DNA from: Tardibacter sp963781025
GTDB taxonomy: Bacteria; Pseudomonadota; Alphaproteobacteria; Sphingomonadales; Sphingomonadaceae
DNA length: 64,000 nt
Direction of reading: 5' to 3'
Assembly (NCBI GenBank): GCA_963781025.1
Contig: CAWADU010000003.1
Span: 1,054,001-1,118,000, forward strand
Every line of letters begins with the position of its first letter. Position 1 is the first letter of the stretch. Positions 62,429-64,000 of this stretch are shown here, one piece after another. The notes under the pieces were generated by a model, which worked only from the letters and a program-made list of their open reading frames with translations, had not been told where the DNA came from and searched no databases. Position numbers and translations under genes: made by a program.

Positions 62429-62962
62429 ATGATGGCAACCAACTGGCAACAGGTGGTGCGCGCAGCCAAAGCGTGGCGGCAGGACAAATCTTTTCACGTG
62501 CGCCTGCTGAACATCGGCCACCTTCTGTCGGGCAATTTCGTCAGCGGACTGATCAGCCTCGCCGCCATAGCGTTGACGGCACGAGCGGTAGGGCCCCACA
62601 ATTACGGCGTCCTCGCCCTCGCCATTACCTATACGCGCGCCGTCGAAAGACTGGTGACATTCCAGTCGTGGCAGCCGCTCATCAAATACGGCGCGGAGGT
62701 CATTAATCCTGAACATCGCGCCGATTTCAAAATGCTGTTGAAGTTCGGGCTCGCGCTCGATGCCGCCGGAGCGGTGACCGCCTGGTTCGTGGCGACTGCG
62801 CTGACGCTCACGGCCAGTTCCCTCTTTGGCTGGGACAGCCATGTCATAACCATGGTGATCATCTATTGCACCACCCTGCTGTTCAACATCAACGGAACGC
62901 CGACCGCGGTCCTCAGAACTCTATGGGCACTACCAGGCCGCTGCCTATGGCCCGGTCGGTAA
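62429..62962 (+). CDS. Polysaccharide flippase (Wzx-like), N-terminal part (frameshifted)
   Basis: This part is read from MMATNWQQVV. It carries the opening membrane helices of a Wzx/O-antigen-transporter-type flippase (LLNIGHLLSGNFVSGLISLAAIALTARAVGPHNYGVLALAI is typical of helices 1-2). After TPTAVLR (62909-62917) the frame runs into WALPGRCLWPGR and stops. The surplus base is A at 62918. The intact gene would run to 63794. No good Shine-Dalgarno lies before the ATG. Confidence 0.82.
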   Translation: MMATNWQQVVRAAKAWRQDKSFHVRLLNIGHLLSGNFVSGLISLAAIALTARAVGPHNYGVLALAITYTRAVERLVTFQSWQPLIKYGAEVINPEHRADFKMLLKFGLALDAAGAVTAWFVATALTLTASSLFGWDSHVITMVIIYCTTLLFNINGTPTAVLRTLWALPGRCLWPGR

Positions 62963-62978
62963 TGCCGTCGCGCGGGTC

Positions 62979-63794
62979 GTGCTTTGCTTCATCGGCGTCG
63001 CGGTGGGCGCGGACCTCCGTTATTTCGTGCTGGTCTGGATGGGGACTCAGATCCTCGGCTCGCTCACCTTCCTTGCCTTCAGCATCAGGGCACTGCGCAG
63101 GAATGACGTACATGGAATTCTTGCCGCGCCATTGCGGGGCTTGACCACGCGGTTTCAGGGAATCTGGAGTTTCGCCTGGCAAAGCAACCTGTCGCTAACC
63201 CTTCGTTCCAGCGCCCAGCAACTGGATACGCTGCTTGTCGGCGCGCTCGCCGGTCCCGTAGCGGCCGGATTTTACCACATCGCCAAGCAGGTCGGGCGCA
63301 TGGCGCAGCAGATCGGCGTCCATGTCCAGTCCGTGCTTTATCCCGATGTCGCAAGGCTATGGGCGGCGCAGGCGCTCGATGAATTCAGGCGCGCCATCAT
63401 CCAGGTGGAAGTGATGCTCGCCGCTTTCGGTCTCGCGGTATTTCTCGGGCTTCTGCTGCTGGCCGAACCGCTGCTGCGACTCACGGCTGGCCCTGAATTC
63501 ATCGGGGCGGCGCCACTGATGATCGTTCAGGGAGCGGCGGTATCGTTGATGCTCGCAGGTTTTCCGGCGCGCTCCGCGTTGCTGGCGATGGGGCAACAAA
63601 AGCAGGTTCTGCATATCGTGATTATTTCGACGGTCGCGTTCCATTGCACCGCGCTGACGCTGATACCGCTGATCGGCGCGATGGGCGCCAATTTCGCGCA
63701 TATGGTGCTGGGGCTGGTTACGGCAGGCGGACTGATGCTCCTGCTGCGGCGTCAATTGAGGAACGCCAATGGACTATCCGCCACATCGGCATAG
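62979..63794 (+). CDS. Polysaccharide flippase (Wzx-like), C-terminal part (frameshifted)
   Basis: From 62919 this frame reads LYGHYQAAAYGPVGNAVARVVLCFIG, directly continuing the interrupted helix of the N-terminal part; 62979 is just the first in-frame GTG. It encodes the remaining helices, including SAQQLDTLLVGALAGPVAAGFYHIAKQVG, a conserved flippase block. It overlaps the next gene by 26 bases. If the shift is real the flippase is inactive. Confidence 0.82.
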   Translation: MLCFIGVAVGADLRYFVLVWMGTQILGSLTFLAFSIRALRRNDVHGILAAPLRGLTTRFQGIWSFAWQSNLSLTLRSSAQQLDTLLVGALAGPVAAGFYHIAKQVGRMAQQIGVHVQSVLYPDVARLWAAQALDEFRRAIIQVEVMLAAFGLAVFLGLLLLAEPLLRLTAGPEFIGAAPLMIVQGAAVSLMLAGFPARSALLAMGQQKQVLHIVIISTVAFHCTALTLIPLIGAMGANFAHMVLGLVTAGGLMLLLRRQLRNANGLSATSA

Positions 63795-64000
63795 CAGGCA
63801 CGCGCCTGCCATCGATCGCTATCCCAAAGTCGCGTTGGCAACGATCGCGATCCTCATCGTGGCAATGCTCGGTCTGTTCGGGCGCGTCCTTGCCTATCCC
63901 CTGCAACATGACGAGCAGATCCATGTCGCCGCCGCGGCGCTGATGTCGGATTACCGGCTGTATCAGGATCTGGGCTACAACCATCTGCCCAACCTGCCGC
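63769..64000 (+). CDS. Membrane glycosyltransferase, GT39/PMT-like, 3' end outside window
   Basis: Seventy-seven full codons are visible, starting MDYPPHRHSRHAP, with GAGGAA five bases before the ATG. One membrane helix (VALATIAILIVAMLGLFG) is followed by YPLQHDEQIHVAAAALMSDYRLYQDLGYNHLPNLP. The acidic pair after helix 1 and the LYxDxGYNHLPNLP stretch are typical of dolichyl-phosphate-mannose-transferase-like glycosyltransferases. It overlaps the flippase end, consistent with the EPS operon continuing past the window. Confidence 0.72.
   Translation, partial: MDYPPHRHSRHAPAIDRYPKVALATIAILIVAMLGLFGRVLAYPLQHDEQIHVAAAALMSDYRLYQDLGYNHLPNLP

Overview
The window is a GC-rich, gene-dense stretch of an alphaproteobacterial chromosome. 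A PEPxxWA-type C-terminal sorting protein beside an exopolysaccharide locus, a TonB receptor heading an amino-acid operon, REP hairpins with CTTC/TTTC loops and the housekeeping proteins all fit a sphingomonad (Sphingomonadales). The genus cannot be named from the sequence alone.

Layout. (1) 1-12.4 kb is a degradative acyl-CoA cluster: three SDRs, a pair of acyl-CoA dehydrogenases, an enoyl-CoA hydratase, a 2-oxo-acid dehydrogenase-like complex whose E2 is split into a free lipoyl domain and a free catalytic domain, a MarR regulator with a palindromic operator, an AttH/CrtC-like barrel protein and a P450. (2) 12.6-24 kb is the nitrate assimilation locus: nasT and nasS (ANTAR antiterminator and nitrate sensor), a PP2C-kinase fusion on the opposite strand, then narK-nirB-nirD-nasA-cobA. 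Between nasS and the kinase lies an RNA with two A1/G4 hexaloop hairpins followed by a strong intrinsic terminator. This is the expected NasT target, but it points into antisense of the kinase gene rather than directly at a nas gene. (3) 24-37 kb is housekeeping: a small secreted protein, anmK, tyrS, recG, sdhE, mfd, a GGDEF/EAL protein, moaA, NAD kinase and tRNA-Asn(GTT).

(4) 37-40.9 kb, directly after the tRNA, is a small catabolic cassette: a PadR regulator with its inverted-repeat operator, an acyl-CoA ligase, an HCCA-isomerase-like protein and an HSDL2-like SDR. (5) 40.9-57.5 kb is a peptide and amino-acid utilisation region. Eight minus-strand genes in tight or overlapping order (TonB receptor, periplasmic amidohydrolase, aspartate dehydrogenase, diaminopropionate ammonia-lyase, N-carbamoyl amidohydrolase, POT transporter, SHMT-like PLP enzyme, PepN) plus a short asparaginase are followed by an Lrp regulator and a plus-strand threonine aldolase / M17 aminopeptidase pair. 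Together they suggest uptake of a peptide or modified amino acid and its breakdown to pyruvate, oxaloacetate and ammonium. (6) 57.7-64 kb holds a PEP-CTERM secreted protein and the start of an exopolysaccharide locus (Wzz/tyrosine-kinase-type protein, LuxR regulator, flippase, glycosyltransferase). Both the chain-length/kinase gene and the flippase gene carry a +1 frameshift.

Most novel: the NasT-type leader placed opposite the kinase; the split-E2 complex; the diaminopropionate/carbamoyl operon; the two nearby frameshifts in the EPS locus.
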